Shown here piece by piece: positions 1 to 12,345 of a stretch of DNA of 64,000 nucleotides. The notes under the pieces are model-generated. The model saw only the letters and a list, made by a program, of their open reading frames with translations. It ran no database searches and was not told the origin of the DNA. The position numbers were made by a program, and so were the translations under genes. The DNA is taken from positions 94,298,236 to 94,362,235 of the forward strand of contig CM060177.1 in NCBI GenBank assembly GCA_030549775.1. Reading direction: 5' to 3'. The DNA is from Tamarix chinensis. Taxonomy: Eukaryota > Streptophyta > Magnoliopsida > Caryophyllales > Tamaricaceae. Within the stretch, counting starts at the first letter, position 1, and every line of letters starts with the position of its first letter.

Positions 1-1360
1 AGCAAAATGTGTTAGTTTCTTACAATCCTTCGTGTTTTCTGTAAAATATTTTGATGGTAAAAAAAATATCATGGCAGATGCTTTGTCTCGTAGAATCATT
101 ATATTAGTCATGTCGGGTGTTAAGTTATTGGGATTTGGGATGTTAAAGGAATTGTATGATAAGGATGAAGATTTTGTTAACATCTACAATATGTGCTAAA
201 AGAATGGTAGTTTTGGTAATTATTTACTAAAAATTGACTATCTCTTCAAACTTAATAAGTTGTATATACCTCGTTCTGGTGTACGAGATTTACTTATTAA
301 ATAAGTACATGAGGAAGGTATAATTGTTCATTTTTGAATTTATAAGACCATGGAAATATTATAAGAAAATTTCTATTAGCCACGGATGATAAAACTAGTA
401 CAAACAATTATAGAAAGATGTGTAACTTGTCAAAAAAGTACAAGTTTCTTTCATAAAGGTCTGTATACTCTTTTACCAATACCTGATCAATTTTGGAAAA
501 GTGTTAGCATGGAAGGACACAAAGGAGTAAATATTCAATTCTTGTGGTAGTAGATTGATTTTCGAAAATGACACATTTTATACCCTGTAGCAAGACTGAA
601 AATGTAATACATGTAACATACTTATATTTCCAAAAAATAGTGAGGTTACATGGAGTTCCTAAAAGTAGAGTATCAGATATGGATGTAAAATTCTTAAGTT
701 ACTTTTGGAAGACACTTTGGCACATATTAGGTACTAAGTTGTTGTTTGATAATTCTCAACATCCACAAAAGGATGGTCAAATCAAAGTGGCTAATAGAAC
801 TCTAGGTACTTTGCTATGAGGGTTGGTGAATAAGAGTACCAAAAATTGGGATATAAAGCTCATGCATGCTAAGTTTGCATACAATAGGAGTCATTATTGT
901 ACAACTCAAACAAGTTCTTTTGATGTTGTATATGGGGTTAATCCATATCAACCCATTGATATATTTTCATTTGAGAGAGGAGATATAAAGAATTATGATG
1001 TAAATGAAAGAATCAAATTCTTTAAAAAACTTCATCAAAAAATTAAAGACAACATTAAAAAATGGAATGCTAACTACCAAACTCAAGCTAATAAAAACAT
1101 AATTCAACAAGTATTTAAACCATGAGATTTGGTATGATTTCATTTGAGAAAATAAATATTTTCAAACTTAATAAATAATAAACTAATTCCAAGAGCTTAT
1201 CGTCCATTCAAAATATTAATAAAATTTGGAAATAATGTGTGTGAACTTGAATTGTCTAAACATTATGAAGGAGTATCTAGGACTTTCACATTGGTGACTT
1301 ATCTCCTTATTATAGTAATGCTAATTTGAGAGAAAATTCTTCTTTATAAGGGGAGAATGA
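1..1360 (+). pseudogene. Ty3/gypsy pol 3' fragment (RNase H tail and integrase), decayed
   Basis: The window opens inside a Ty3/gypsy polyprotein. The end of RNase H is marked by MADALSRR at 71-94. A degenerate zinc-binding region follows, with CVTCQK near 420-437. The integrase core is readable in two blocks, 568-819 (TEN..THFIP-type start, VRLHGVP, SDxDx[10 protein letters not shown]) and 823-1125 (NWD, FAYN, SSFDVVYG, PYQP), separated by a stop at 817-819. Both match the order seen in plant gypsy integrases. Further stops near 197, 300, 336 and 1123 show the copy cannot make a protein. The 5' part (gag, protease, most of RT) is outside the window. I infer a gypsy-type element from the integrase and the missing copia-type order; the lineage is not resolved. 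Confidence 0.85.
1348..1360 (+). other. Polypurine tract of the gypsy element
   Basis: The purine-rich run AAGGGGAGAATGA lies directly before a TG dinucleotide that starts an LTR-like sequence and just after the end of the integrase region. This is where plus-strand DNA synthesis is primed in LTR retrotransposons. Confidence 0.6.
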
Positions 1361-2060
1361 TGTAGGAACATATCTAGAAAACTCTCAATCTTCTTCTTCA
1401 AATGATGAAGAATAAGAAGAATTAGTATACTTGGATATGAAACCATTTGTACTTGAAAATTCTTATACTTATAACGTTTTGTCAAGTAATTCTTGCAGGT
1501 ATTGTACATGTTTGCAAGAAATTCATGAAGTTCATGTTGATTGAAGATATTTGATGTACAAGGCAACGATAATGGATTACAAGGATTAAAAAGTGTAAGG
1601 AAGATTAAGGATACAAGACTATAAATTTTAATTACATATGAATATATATATATATATATGTATGTATTGTATTATTAAGTTGTGTAGCTTTGTTATTTTT
1701 ATTGTATACTTTGTAATACTTGTAAGTTGTCACTATAACCTTTACTACACGTAGTGTGCAGTGCATTAGAGGTATGTTTCATTAGCAAGGACTGCTTAGT
1801 GGGTTTATTAATGAAAGGATTTGCATGGGGTGCATGCATATATATACCTTGTACTAAATGACCTTGACATATTACAACCTAATGAAATGAAATTTCATTC
1901 GTGAATTGAGCTACACAAGAGTAGCATGAGTTCTTTCTTCTCTTCTCTTTCTTCAATTGAGAACATTGAGGAGTAGCAAGAATGTTCTATTGAGAAATAT
2001 AATATTTCTCATTAAAATGAGTTAGATATTGGTATAGATCTAATCCACGCTATCAAAACA
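1361..2060 (+). mobile_element. 3' LTR of the Ty3/gypsy fragment
   Basis: The LTR starts TGTAGGAACATA right after the polypurine tract. It holds a TATA-like stretch near 1836-1850 (GCATATATATACC) and an alternating AT run at 1645-1660. The pyrimidine-rich segment at 1933-1955 resembles leader sequence downstream of an LTR transcription start. The right edge is set at a CA near 2060 (CTATCAAAACA) and is uncertain because the partner 5' LTR and the target duplication are not in the window. Confidence 0.5.
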
Positions 2061-2169
2061 TTCGAAGTATCATAAAAATCAAGTGGAAAATCAATTTGGT
2101 TGATGTGGTTTGTAACTTTGTAATCCTTCAAAAAAGATCCTAGATTTTGTAGAAGACTGTTGAAGATAA

Positions 2170-3710
2170 TCTTCCACATGAGAAAGCATAACCAACTCTG
2201 ACTAGAGCAATGCCCATTTGATCCACCTGCTACATAGATTCCTCCTCACTTGAATAATATGTACCATATAGATCAACGACAATCTCCGCCTTATTCAAAG
2301 CACCCAGTAGACTCTCCTACTCCAACTTCTTATCAAGAAGGAATACAGACTCACAAGAGGTAATAGATCTAGATGTGACTTGGTCACATCACAAGGACCC
2401 CCTAATCGTGCCAATGACACTCCCATGTTTTAGTTACATCAAACCAAGGCTAGTAACATCTGGATTAGACACTTTCAATGTCGCCCCAATTGCACCTTCA
2501 ATATTTTTGTCAATAAGCTCATATAATGTCCCAACTTGTTTACCAACAATCTCCATCACAACGTCTTTATCAACCTTTAATGTGTCATTCTCGATGACAC
2601 ACTTATGATCTTTGTTATCTGAGGAACACAGCAAAATCAAACTATTGGTCGTGTTAGGAACATGACAAACACCCAACAGTGTTATGATCACACCATCATG
2701 CATCATTACCTTCGTAGTCTCAATCCCAGCAACTTTGCACGAAGCATTGTTTCATAAGATAACATCTCCACCTTAAATAGTATCATATGTTTGGAACCAG
2801 CTTTTATTGGGACAAACATGGTAGGAGCACCCAAAATCTAGAATCCACCTATTGGTCAATCTATGGTAGTTAGCACATCATTATTACCATCAACTATGGC
2901 AGCATCACAATCATTAGATACACCATCAATAGTATCTATTGATTTCCTATTGGGAAAATATCTCCTGATATGGCCTTTCATGTGAAAACCATGACATGTC
3001 ACATTCTTCTACCAATTCTTCAACTTATATTTAAACATATTCTTGTCACTAGACCCCCACTCATGTGTCCTCTTTCTGGCTACCAATCTTTTACTATATG
3101 AGTCTCTAGAAGTACCATTGTTAGTTAACTAACTATCAATCAACTCCCATTGTAGGAGGGAGGATCTCAAATCCTCAAAGACTAACTCGTCCTTCCCATA
3201 TAAAATAGTATCAAGAAAATACTTAAAGCTTACACGCAAAGAACATAACAACATAATGACCATCATCTAATTTAACATCTATATTATGTAAATCCATAAC
3301 TATAGATTCAAATTCATCCAAATGACTTTTCAAATATTGAACATCATATAATTTTAGGTCATGAAGCCGACTCTTCAACAGTAGCCAATTTGTTACTGAT
3401 TTTGTCACGTACAATGACTTAAGCTTCGACCACAAGACATTCATCATTGATTCCTTTGCCACTTTCCGCAATACCTCATTTGATAAGCATAGTTGTATAG
3501 TAGAGAGGGCTTTAGATCTATTTCTTCAAATCTCTCATCCGTCATTGATTATAGCTTCTTATAATGACTAGATAACACCTTTTCTAATCCATTCTAAATT
3601 AGAATAAGCCACTTCTTCAATTTCCATAATCCAAAATTGACGAATCGATTGGAATTCTCAATATTGAATCTTGTACCCATCGCAATTATCAAATCTCTTC
3701 AACAATGCAA
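2170..3710 (-). pseudogene. Ty1/copia element A: gag, zinc knuckle, protease and gag-pre-integrase remnants
   Basis: Read on the minus strand from the primer-binding site downward. A UBN2-type copia gag is readable at 3223-3471 (WSKLKSLY, LLLKSRLHDLKLYD, HLDEFESIVMDL). A degenerate CCHC knuckle follows at about 2965-3010 (TCHGFHMKGHIRRYF, missing two cysteines). A protease start at about 2770-2850 reads WILDFGCSYHVC, where the usual DSG active-site triplet is DFG. A gag-pre-integrase domain at 2434-2706 includes GVCHVPNTTNSLI and VGTLYELI. Integrase and RT of this copy are absent, and it stops against the gypsy LTR side near 2,100-2,200. Stops and substitutions make it non-functional. Confidence 0.75.
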
Positions 3711-3723
3711 CTCTGATACCAAA
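3711..3723 (-). other. Primer-binding site (initiator tRNA-Met type)
   Basis: The minus strand reads TTTGGTATCAGAG immediately after the LTR end. TGGTATCAGAGC is the classic plant copia site complementary to the 3' end of initiator tRNA-Met. Its position fixes the 3' edge of the LTR at 3725 and shows that this LTR acts as a 5' LTR for element A. Confidence 0.8.
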
Positions 3724-3724
3724 T

Positions 3725-4188
3725 TGTTGCAGAATAGCGTGGATTGAAAAAGATCCAAACCAAATACCAAAATCTTTATTCTTGCTCTTATGTAAGTAAA
3801 ATATGATTAAACTAATTAATCAATCAATTACACATATTTAAAATTCTATAATCAATGGATAATTATATGGAGAAGAAGAAGAAGAAGAAGTTGGGTCACA
3901 TGACTTAATAGCTAGGGTCCTCTCATATCTATTTTATACTACAAAAAACCTTATGGGACAAAATAGTATCCTTCAAAAATAAAGTAAAAACATGACCCCC
4001 ATGTGAATTTCTTTACTCTCATCTTTTTGCCCCAAAACACATCAAAATAATACATGAGAAAACACGATCTATGTTAATAAACACATGACCCCCCGTGTTT
4101 CTCATGGATCCCAAATATCAAACTTCCCCACTACCTGCACGAACTAATAAAATGTTATGTTGTACTTCAAATATCCAGTCAAAACTCA
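3725..4188 (-). mobile_element. Copia LTR shared between elements A and B
   Basis: On the minus strand the LTR runs from TGAGTTTTGACTGG (4188 leftward) to CTGCAACA at 3725, about 464 bp. It is homologous over its length to 7569-8096. Both begin TGAGTTTTGACT followed by the same AAGTACAACATAACAT-like stretch, and both contain a ..AAATAC..CACGG/CACGTG-rich middle section around the words for ACACGGGGG. It is followed by a primer-binding site on one side and preceded by the RT end of element B on the other, so it sits where the 3' LTR of B and the 5' LTR of A would both be. Confidence 0.65.
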
Positions 4189-5260
4189 CAAATTTAGGAC
4201 AATCTAAAGCTGACAATCTAAAATGAGCATCCAATGGAGTACTCACAGACTTGACATCTATCATATGAAACATCTCCAATACCTTTTTCACATAGGACTA
4301 TTGTGACAGGTATAAATGCTTTCGCTCACAGTCTCTTATGATCCCTATTTCAATGATCCTCTTTGCAGCTCCAAGATCATTCATCTCAAACTCACTCTCT
4401 AACATTATCTTCACCTTATCAAAATCAAGCATATCTTTTGTTTTAATAAGTATGTCATCAACATATAACAAAAGGTACACAAATAAGATGCCCTCTATCT
4501 CCTTCACGTACACACATCTATCATACTCACTATTAGATAAACTATGCTCAAGCATAAACTAATCAAACATTTTTATGCTATAGTCTAGGAGACTACTTCG
4601 GACCACAAGATGACCTCTTCCATAAACATAAATGGTCACACACCCCCTCAATAACAAACCAATTAGGCTAATGCTTTCAAATCTCTTCCTCAAATACACC
4701 ATGCAAAACTATAGTTTTAACATTTAACTAATCTAACTCTAAATCATGCATGGCCATAGCCGCAAGTAAGTTACTAATAGATACCTCGTTATAGTTGATG
4801 CCTAGAATCTAGATGAATCCTCATGCTACTAAAGGAGCCATGTAACTTGGTATCTCTACCCATGGAGCTATCTGTTTGAACTTGTACACCTGTTTGTAAT
4901 TAACTATCTTATTCTTCCTAGGTACCTTTACAAGTTTCCAAGTCTGATTCTTCGATAATGACTATATCTCCTCCTCCATAAAAACACCACTTGGTAGAAT
5001 CAGAATTCACAATAGATTTTGAAAATGACGTAGGCTCATGCACATCAACAATAGTCTCTACACTAAATAAGACATAACGAGTCAATTCTTCAAAACCATA
5101 CCTAATCAATGGCTTAACAATCCTTTGTGTTGTGCTTGGAGCAACACCCCTTTGCTCCACCTGTAGCTTGGGTCTACCCACTTTAGAATAATAGGTCTAT
5201 CAAAAAGGTCTCTATCATCCAAGTAAAACTCAACCTCTACTTGGCTGGAAGCACTAACCT
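4189..5260 (-). pseudogene. Copia element B reverse transcriptase, truncated
   Basis: On the minus strand the copia RT is recognisable from about 5170 down to 4195. It includes TWKLVKVPRKNKIVNYKQVY, the segment 4298-4555 with the catalytic YVDD (LLLYVDDILI) and FEMNDLGAAKRIIEI, then VSTPLDAHF-like residues near 4220. Several in-frame stops interrupt it (for example around 4560-4800). The RNase H domain, normally about 130 residues after the RT, is missing: the reading meets the LTR about 30 codons later. This is a defective remnant; the YVDD core is the best preserved part. Confidence 0.85.
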
Positions 5261-5269
5261 GCTCCACCT

Positions 5270-6060
5270 CCTTAGATACACCATCACAAGACTCAATTTT
5301 CTAGAGGAACATATACTCATTGAAGGTAACATACCGACTAGTCAAGAACTTAGATGCAACTGGGTCCTATAACTTGTACCCCTTCACTTTGGATGTAAAG
5401 CCAAGGAAAATACACTTATTAGTTTTACGCTCAAGTTTACCAATATTCATACAAGCATAAGTAAGATAACCAAAGACATGCAAATTAGAGTAATCAACTG
5501 GCTTACCAAACCACAATCCTTAGGTATCTTCAACTTAATGAACCAGTTGGGTGACTTGTTCACTAGATATGCTACCATGTGAACTGCCTTGACCTAAAAT
5601 TCTTTACCTAACCCTTATTTGGGATAACATACAACTAGCCTTTTACAATAGGGTCATGTTCATCCACTCAGCAACTCCATTATTTTGTGGTCTCCAAACA
5701 TATGTACGGTGTCTTACTATCCCTTGGTCCTAAAAAAATCAGTGAAACTCCACTCAATGAACTCAAAACTATTACCTGTCCTAAAACACTTAACTTACTT
5801 CTCAATATGGTTCTTTATCAAGATCTTCTAGCATTTAAAAACATCAAATACATCATTATTATGATTTAAGAAATACACCCATAACTTTCTAAAGAAGTCA
5901 TCAATAAATATGAGCAAGTACCACAAATCACCTTCAAAAACTTCACTGGACCCCAAAAATCTGAATAGATATACTTAAGAGGTACTTTCATACTATGCTT
6001 AGTTGTTGAAAAGCTGACCCACTTCTACTTTCCAAACACATAGTGGTTGTAGAATTTCAA
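5270..6060 (-). pseudogene. Copia element B integrase, broken
   Basis: Minus-strand reading from about 6060 to 5270 gives pieces of a copia integrase in the right order. These are YIYSDFWGPVK (first catalytic Asp region) near 5950-5980, QNNGVAEWMN near 5655-5685 (family usual NGVAERMN), HVFGYLTYAC near 5450-5480, and KCIFLGFTSKVKGYKL near 5370-5420. The order integrase then RT on the same strand identifies the Ty1/copia superfamily. Many stops occur, so no intact protein is possible. Confidence 0.8.
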
Positions 6061-6239
6061 AGTACTTGTACTCTTTCCATCTACCATTCCCCTCTTAGAG
6101 ATCTTAGTCAGTCCCCTAACATTCATGTGCCCCAATCTTATGTGACAAAATCTTGTACCATCAGAGTCTGTCAACTTCGCCGATGTCACAGTAGTTATCC
6201 TCACAATAGTTCAACGCACCAACTCATATAATGTTTCAA

Positions 6240-6780
6240 CTCACTTCCCCTTCATTACCACTAGAACCCCTTTTGTAACTCTCATGGCACTATCATCAAT
6301 CACACACCAATACCCATTACTATCCAAGGAATTCAAAGAGATGAGGTTGTTGGTCATCTCGGGGACATGTATCTCTTCGAATAATGTCGTGACCACACTG
6401 GTCATGCATCCTCAATCACATAACAATACCCATTACTATTAAAGGAACTCAAGTAGATGAGGTTCTTGGTCATTTAAAGGACATGTCTCTCATTGGACAG
6501 TGTCCTGACCACACCATCATGCATTATTACCTTCACCGTCCTAATTCCAGCAACTTTGCAGGCAACATCATTGCTCACCAAGATAAATAAATCTTGAGTC
6601 ACCTTAAACATCTAAAACCAACTCCTGTTAGGGAATATACGATAAAAACACCCAAAATCCATCTATCATTGATCTTGGTATTTCTATTAGTGGACGTTAA
6701 CACATCTTCATCACTGTCATCCTATGTAGTAACAACACTATCCTTCATAATAGGTGACTCACTAGACTTAGTATCGGGAT
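6240..6780 (-). pseudogene. Copia element B protease and gag-pre-integrase region with an internal duplication
   Basis: This segment lies between the integrase and the zinc knuckle of element B and corresponds to 2434-2860 of element A. The protease start is visible as WILG near 6650-6665 where element A has WILDFG, so the active-site Asp is lost. The pre-integrase part contains a direct duplication of about 114 bp (6290-6400 and 6404-6515). Both copies contain the words CAATACCCATTACTAT, GAGATGAGGTT (or GTAGATGAGGTT) and GGACATGT. Element A has only one such unit. Confidence 0.6.
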
Positions 6781-6789
6781 TTCTAATAG

Positions 6790-7550
6790 GATAAAACTTC
6801 TCAATATGCCTTTTACTGTGACACCCATAGCACGTCACATTCTTTTTACAACTCTTCAAATTAGATCTAGAGTTCTTACGGTCACCAAACCCCCTCTCCT
6901 GATGCCTCTCCCTAGATATAAGTCCCTCATCGTGCGAGTCCTTGAAAGTACTACTACTAGTTAACTAGCTATCAATTAATTATTGTTGTAACATGAAAGA
7001 TTTTACATCCTCAATGGCTAACTCATCCTTACCATACAAAACGGTCTCATAAAAATGCTTAACACCAATGGGTGAATAACACAAAAGTATAATGACCAAA
7101 TCTTCATCATCAAGCCCGACTTCTATGTTACGCAAATACATCATAATATAATCAAACTCATCCAAATGAACTTTTAAAAAATTACCCTCACATAATTTTA
7201 GGTTATGAAGCTAAATCTTTAATAGTAATTGATTAGCTATTGACTTTATCATATACAATGACTCAAGCTTCAACCACAATATAACCACAGTTAATTCATT
7301 TGTCACTTATTGTAATACCTCGTCTGACAAACATAGTTATTTGGTAGAGAGGGAATTTAGATCTACCTTCACAAGTCTCTCATCCATCATCAATTATGGC
7401 TTATTTAAATGACTGGGTAAAGCTTTCTCCTACCCATTTTAAATCATAATCACCTACATCTTCAAATTCCATAATCCAAAATTAATTGATCAATTGAACT
7501 CCTCAATATCAAATCTTGTAGCCATCCCGCTTTCCAGATCTCTCTAATAA
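6790..7550 (-). pseudogene. Copia element B gag with CCHC knuckle
   Basis: A minus-strand gag remnant. The CCHC zinc knuckle at about 6800-6850 reads CYGCHSKRHIEKF, with the last ligand replaced. A UBN2-like segment at 6980-7165 reads MDEFDYIMMYLRNIEVGLDDED and aligns with the gag of element A at 3223-3320 (HLDEFESIVMDLHNIDVKLDDG). The start of gag lies near 7500-7540, just inside the primer-binding site. Stops break the frame. Confidence 0.75.
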
Positions 7551-7552
7551 CC

Positions 7553-7568
7553 AAGCTTTGATACAAAA
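7553..7568 (-). other. Degenerate primer-binding site of copia element B
   Basis: The minus strand reads TTTGTATCAAAGCTTGG directly after the LTR. It aligns with TTTGGTATCAGAGTTGC of element A and so is a mutated initiator tRNA-Met site. Confidence 0.6.
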
Positions 7569-8096
7569 TGGTTGTGGAATAATGCTGATTGAATGGATCT
7601 AAACAGATATCAAAATTAATAAGATAATTGACAAGTCAATCACAAGACATACAAATTAGGGGAAAATAATGATTTTTATTTACGCACTTGTGTAATGACA
7701 AGATGATTCAGCAAATTTCACAAATCAGTAATTCTCTAACAAGGAAAATACTATAGAGAATAAGAGGTTTTCATACGCATAACTTAACAGATAAGGTTTT
7801 ATCATATCCATTTTATATCAAATAAAATCCTACAAGGCAAAATAACATGTTTTGTAAAGTTGCTAAAAAATATGGTCCGTGTTAGGAAATATAGGACCCA
7901 CGTATTAATTTCCTTACTCTTAGCATTTTCCAAAAAAAAATTCACCCAAAACATTATGTGAATAAACATGGTTCGTGTTAGCAAACACAAGGCCCCTATG
8001 TTTTTCAAAGATGAATATTATAAGTAAAATGCTTCTTCACCACTTACAAGGACCAAATCATGTTATGTTGTACATCAAATATCTAGTCAAAACTCA
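7569..8096 (-). mobile_element. 5' LTR of copia element B
   Basis: The minus strand starts TGAGTTTTGACTAG at 8096 and ends next to the degenerate primer-binding site at 7569. It is about 528 bp, longer than the sister LTR at 3725-4188. Both carry the same start, the same CAACATAAC block and the ATTTTATTTG(C)-like stretches. Divergence is high by eye, so the element is old. Confidence 0.65.
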
Positions 8097-8904
8097 TATG
8101 TAATAATTTCAAAGAATGTTTCACATTATACTACCCGAAGATGGTGACATGATAGATTCCCATTGGATATCTATTTTCATAATTTTTCTTATGAGTTTAG
8201 TTATCACATTTATCACTCAACTTATACCAAGTGTGGTGATAATACACTCATAAAATATTTTATTTATGTGTTCTTCTAACATTCTATATTCGAAAATTAT
8301 GTGTGTTACAAGCTACCCATTAAGATTCATTTACAAAGATTAATGGTTAAACCTTTTGTAACTTTTAGGGAGTAGCGGCATTGGTTATTACTTGAACTCT
8401 TTAATTTTGGGGGGAGTGTTGGTATGAGTTATTATCTAGCTCTTTTTAGTTAGGTTAATGATAATTGGAGGCTTATAAAGCTAATATACCTTCCTTTTTG
8501 ATCAAATACATTCCCATAATTTAAAGGCTCCATTGTCCACTTTAGGAATATAATAATACTAATCATTTAGTTAAGACACACTTATCTCTCCCTCTCTATA
8601 TTTTTCACTCTATACATTTATCATTTTCAACTCACTTTCCATCACTTTTATAAGTCATTTCAACATTTTATCCCACTTCACATTGGCAACCATTACAAGT
8701 TTTTTTTTAGTTTATTGTGATTGTGAATTCCTTCTTGATGGCCATACATGTCTTTCTCCCAAGTTGATCCTAATTTAAAAGCTCTAAGTTCAATCCTAAA
8801 GATATAATTTGCATTTTCTATCTATTAACTTCTTATGCAAGCATTGTTGAAAACATTAGTTTTGGCACAAAGAAAGTGTATTTTGAAGATTTGTGACAGC
8901 TTAT
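8097..8904. other. Intergenic remnant with a possible copia polypurine tract and LTR start
   Basis: No gene is visible. At 8405-8416 a run TTTTGGGGGGAG is followed by TGTTGGTATGAG at 8417, the usual look of a plus-strand copia polypurine tract and 3' LTR start. An LTR of about 250-300 bp could run to near 8,700. No matching partner or coding region was found, so this is only a suggestion. Confidence 0.35.
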
Positions 8905-11667
8905 TGTAATACCCTAGATTTAATCTAACCTTAAGTCTAGATGATTAATATTTTAACCTAAACCTAATCTTGGATGATTGCTATTTTAATCTAAATTGAA
9001 TTTCCTAATCTAAATTTTTAACCTAATTATCCCAAACCTAAACTTCTTTTCTTTTTCCCACTTTTTATACTTCTCCTTTTCTTTTCCCCTTTTCTTCTTA
9101 TCCTCGCCGAGGTCTTTTTCTTCCTCCTTTCTTTGCGTTATTCTCTCTTTGCCTAACCAAATTCCTTTTACCAATATGAAACCCTAAACCAACCTATCCT
9201 ACATTCATCATCATATCCATCACTTCCCACAACTTAAGGGATGTATTTGTTGGGTGTTTACCTAAACATCCCCTAAATAATGCCTTGCCCTTAACCCTTC
9301 TCCTCTCTATTGTTCATAACCATTCACACAACCATCTATATAGACCCTCCAAATATATATCATTACTTCATTAATTACTTAGCCTAACTCATCTTTCTTT
9401 TCCTTTTATCTCCATACCTCATTCCACCTTTGTCCACCATTATTATCCTATGAAGTTTTGTGTAACACATACAACCTCATGTAACCCACCCTTACCAGCA
9501 GCAACAACTCATGCAACTCACATTTGGTAATGTCAACACCTCAAACAACTCACCCTCACATATGCCATTTCCCATGCCAGCACCACCCTAGAAGCATCAC
9601 ACTTTGACAGTGCACCTGTAGTGTCATAATTTTTTGCTAATATAACCCCAAGTAATTAATCTTTTAACATAATTATAGTCTCAAAAAATTAATATATTTA
9701 CCTTACCCTAATTACCTAATCCTAATCCTTAACTCTAATCTCTATTCCAGGTTATTAATATATATTTTAACCTAAGCCTAACCCTAGATGATTGATAATT
9801 AAATTATCATAATACCTCAACCTAAATTATTCTAATCCCGCCTTATTTTCCTCCCTCCATTTTCATTTTCTTTTCTTTTTTATTTCCCCTACCCTACCAT
9901 CTTCTTTTCTCTCCCCCCTTCTTATTGTGTGAAACATTTCCCCAAGATCATGCCTCTACCATGCCTCCATCACCTATACCTTACCCTCATCATCACCCAC
10001 GTCCAACGCTTGTGGGTTTGCCTTAAAAAATTTTCCTGATCATGCCTCACTTCCTATCTCCTATCTACACACAACATGCATATATATACACCCACAAACT
10101 TGATCATTTACTGCCTCATCCACCTCCCTTCTTGTCTTCTCTATCAATAAATACACCACCAACTAAAGCTTCTCTCTCCTTTCCATCCTCATTCTCACTG
10201 TCACCAAACACACCATAAAAACTACCATAGGTATCCCTTAACGTTAATTCCTCATTTTCACTAGAAAAAACAATCATTCCCACCCCCATAGCTTCAATAA
10301 AATCAACCAAAAACACATCCCCACCACTGGCCATTTCCATCTAATCCCTCCTTGTTTCTTTCGGCTAAACTTATCGAAACCTTTCTATTCACTTCTCCCC
10401 TTCTGCATTGGCTATCACTACCATTCTCTCACCCCAACCATCATCCACTTCCACCATTCCATATCCCCTAACAATAGCCAAGATTATCACAATTCCCCCA
10501 ACCCCTTTTAGCCACAACCACTGAACCATACCCCCAACCTTTGGCAAAACCCATTCTTCCCCCTCTTCTTACTTCGGTCACCTCCACCCATCCTTACAGG
10601 ACACCTTAGGCATTTGTGATCGTTGTTCATCCCTTATCAATGACACAAAATACCATTTTTTCCTTCCACCATTTGACCATCACAATCATTTCCCCCTTTA
10701 TTGAGCAAGTTTCACCGATTACACCTTCGAGTCTTATTTTGGTTTTGGTCCAATTCTTTCTCTGTTTATTACATTTTTTTCCTTAATTATATCATTAAGT
10801 TCTAATGTTGCTTTATTAATATTTATTAGGTATTTTTTAGAGGTTTTAGAGGAGGCGGTATATGATACGTGCTTGGAGACTAGTGCCTTCTTTTGTAACG
10901 ATACTAGTCATAGTTGAGGGATTTTGTGTTAAATTTTATGTATGATTATGTGTATTATCATTTTATTATTAATATGGTATTAAAACTATATTTTTAATAT
11001 TATGATATGAGAATATGATATTATATGAGGAAAAATGAGTAAGTTGAGAAGCATGAGATATCGTTATGATAAGTATTGTATGGAAAACCCTAAGAGTCGT
11101 TATGATATATGGTATTTTTCATATGGATTTGATAAATTATGGTAAGTGGGAGATTAGTATTTTTTAAAGATGTTTGGTGATGTAATAAATTGAGTATTTG
11201 AAAATAATGATGTCAGACATATAAGGTTTTTTGTGAAATAAGGGTGTTTGTTCACCCTTAAGAGGATTTTGGTCAATAAGGCTTTAATATAAAAATCTTG
11301 GTGTTTTGATGTGTTATATGGTTTAAAATATTCTAATAATATCACATAAAATATTTGGAATAATTATAAATAACATAAGCTCAATAAAATGAGAGAATGA
11401 CTTAAATTGGAAATAGTAACCCTAAAAGGGTAATGTTAATATTGCATGTGCGAAATGTTATAGTTAGATTACAATTTTTTGATATGTTGATAGTATTTAA
11501 ATTTTAGAAATGTAAATTAAATGTGGTGATTAGATAATTTTTATGGGAAAAGTTATATATAGCTTGTGAAGTTAGGGTTTTATAGAGTTTATAAATAGTA
11601 ACTTTTGATATAGGGTTATTTTCACATGTGTAAGATGTTGGATTTAGAGTTTTATTTTTGGTTATGT

Positions 11668-11714
11668 TGATATTAATATTAATATTAATATTAATATTAA
11701 TATTAATATTAATA
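11668..11714. repeat. (ATTAAT)n microsatellite in E1
   Basis: About eight uninterrupted copies of ATTAAT. Confidence 0.9.
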
Positions 11715-11949
11715 TCTGAGGATGATGTGCTAGATTTGATGGATAAATGATTAACATGGAAGAAGTTATGCCTATAATGTGAAATTAAGGTTCCGTAGGG
11801 ATATTATGGACCTATTCCTTAAGGATGATATCGACAACTATGTGGTTACACTTTATATGTTTTAATTATATGTTGTGCATATCAATTAAATTATGAGCAA
11901 CATATTAATTACCTAAAGTGAAAGATTACGTGAGTCAGGCCGAGGTATT

Positions 11950-12345
11950 TTATGAGTCCACTCCACTGGACTATAATAGTGACGCATATGTATTTTTCTC
12001 TAAGAGGTGCATCGGTCTATTCTACTAGATTAAGAATAGTGGGGCTCTAAACTCAATGTAAATGATAATATAATTTCATACAAGTAACTAATGGAAAAGA
12101 TACTAATAATTCAAAGTGGAAGATTACATGAGTTAATACCATGGAGTTGTGTCTGTTCCTCTAGACGATAATAGTAGCTCGGGTGTGTTCTTTTTTAAGA
12201 TGTGCTTCTGACTATTTCACGAATTAAGTAATAGCGGCAACGAGTGTATTTCCATAGTATATGTCGGGTCTGTTCCACCGGACGATAATAGTGACTTGGG
12301 TGTATTTTCTACTGAGCGATGCATTAGTTTGTTCTAGATTAAGAA
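11950..12345. repeat. CCAC..GTGG hairpin block in E1 (reverse orientation)
   Basis: Units such as TTCCACCGGACGATAATAGT (12268 onward) and TCCACTGGACTATAATAGTG (near 11959) are the reverse complement of the units in E3-E5. They are interleaved with CTAAGAGGTGCATCGGTCT-like spacers, which match CCCGAGAGGTGC in E6. Confidence 0.65.

Noticed and set aside
568..1125. A possibly active gypsy integrase
   Set aside because: An internal stop at 817-819, further stops up- and downstream and loss of the element's left half show it is a relic.
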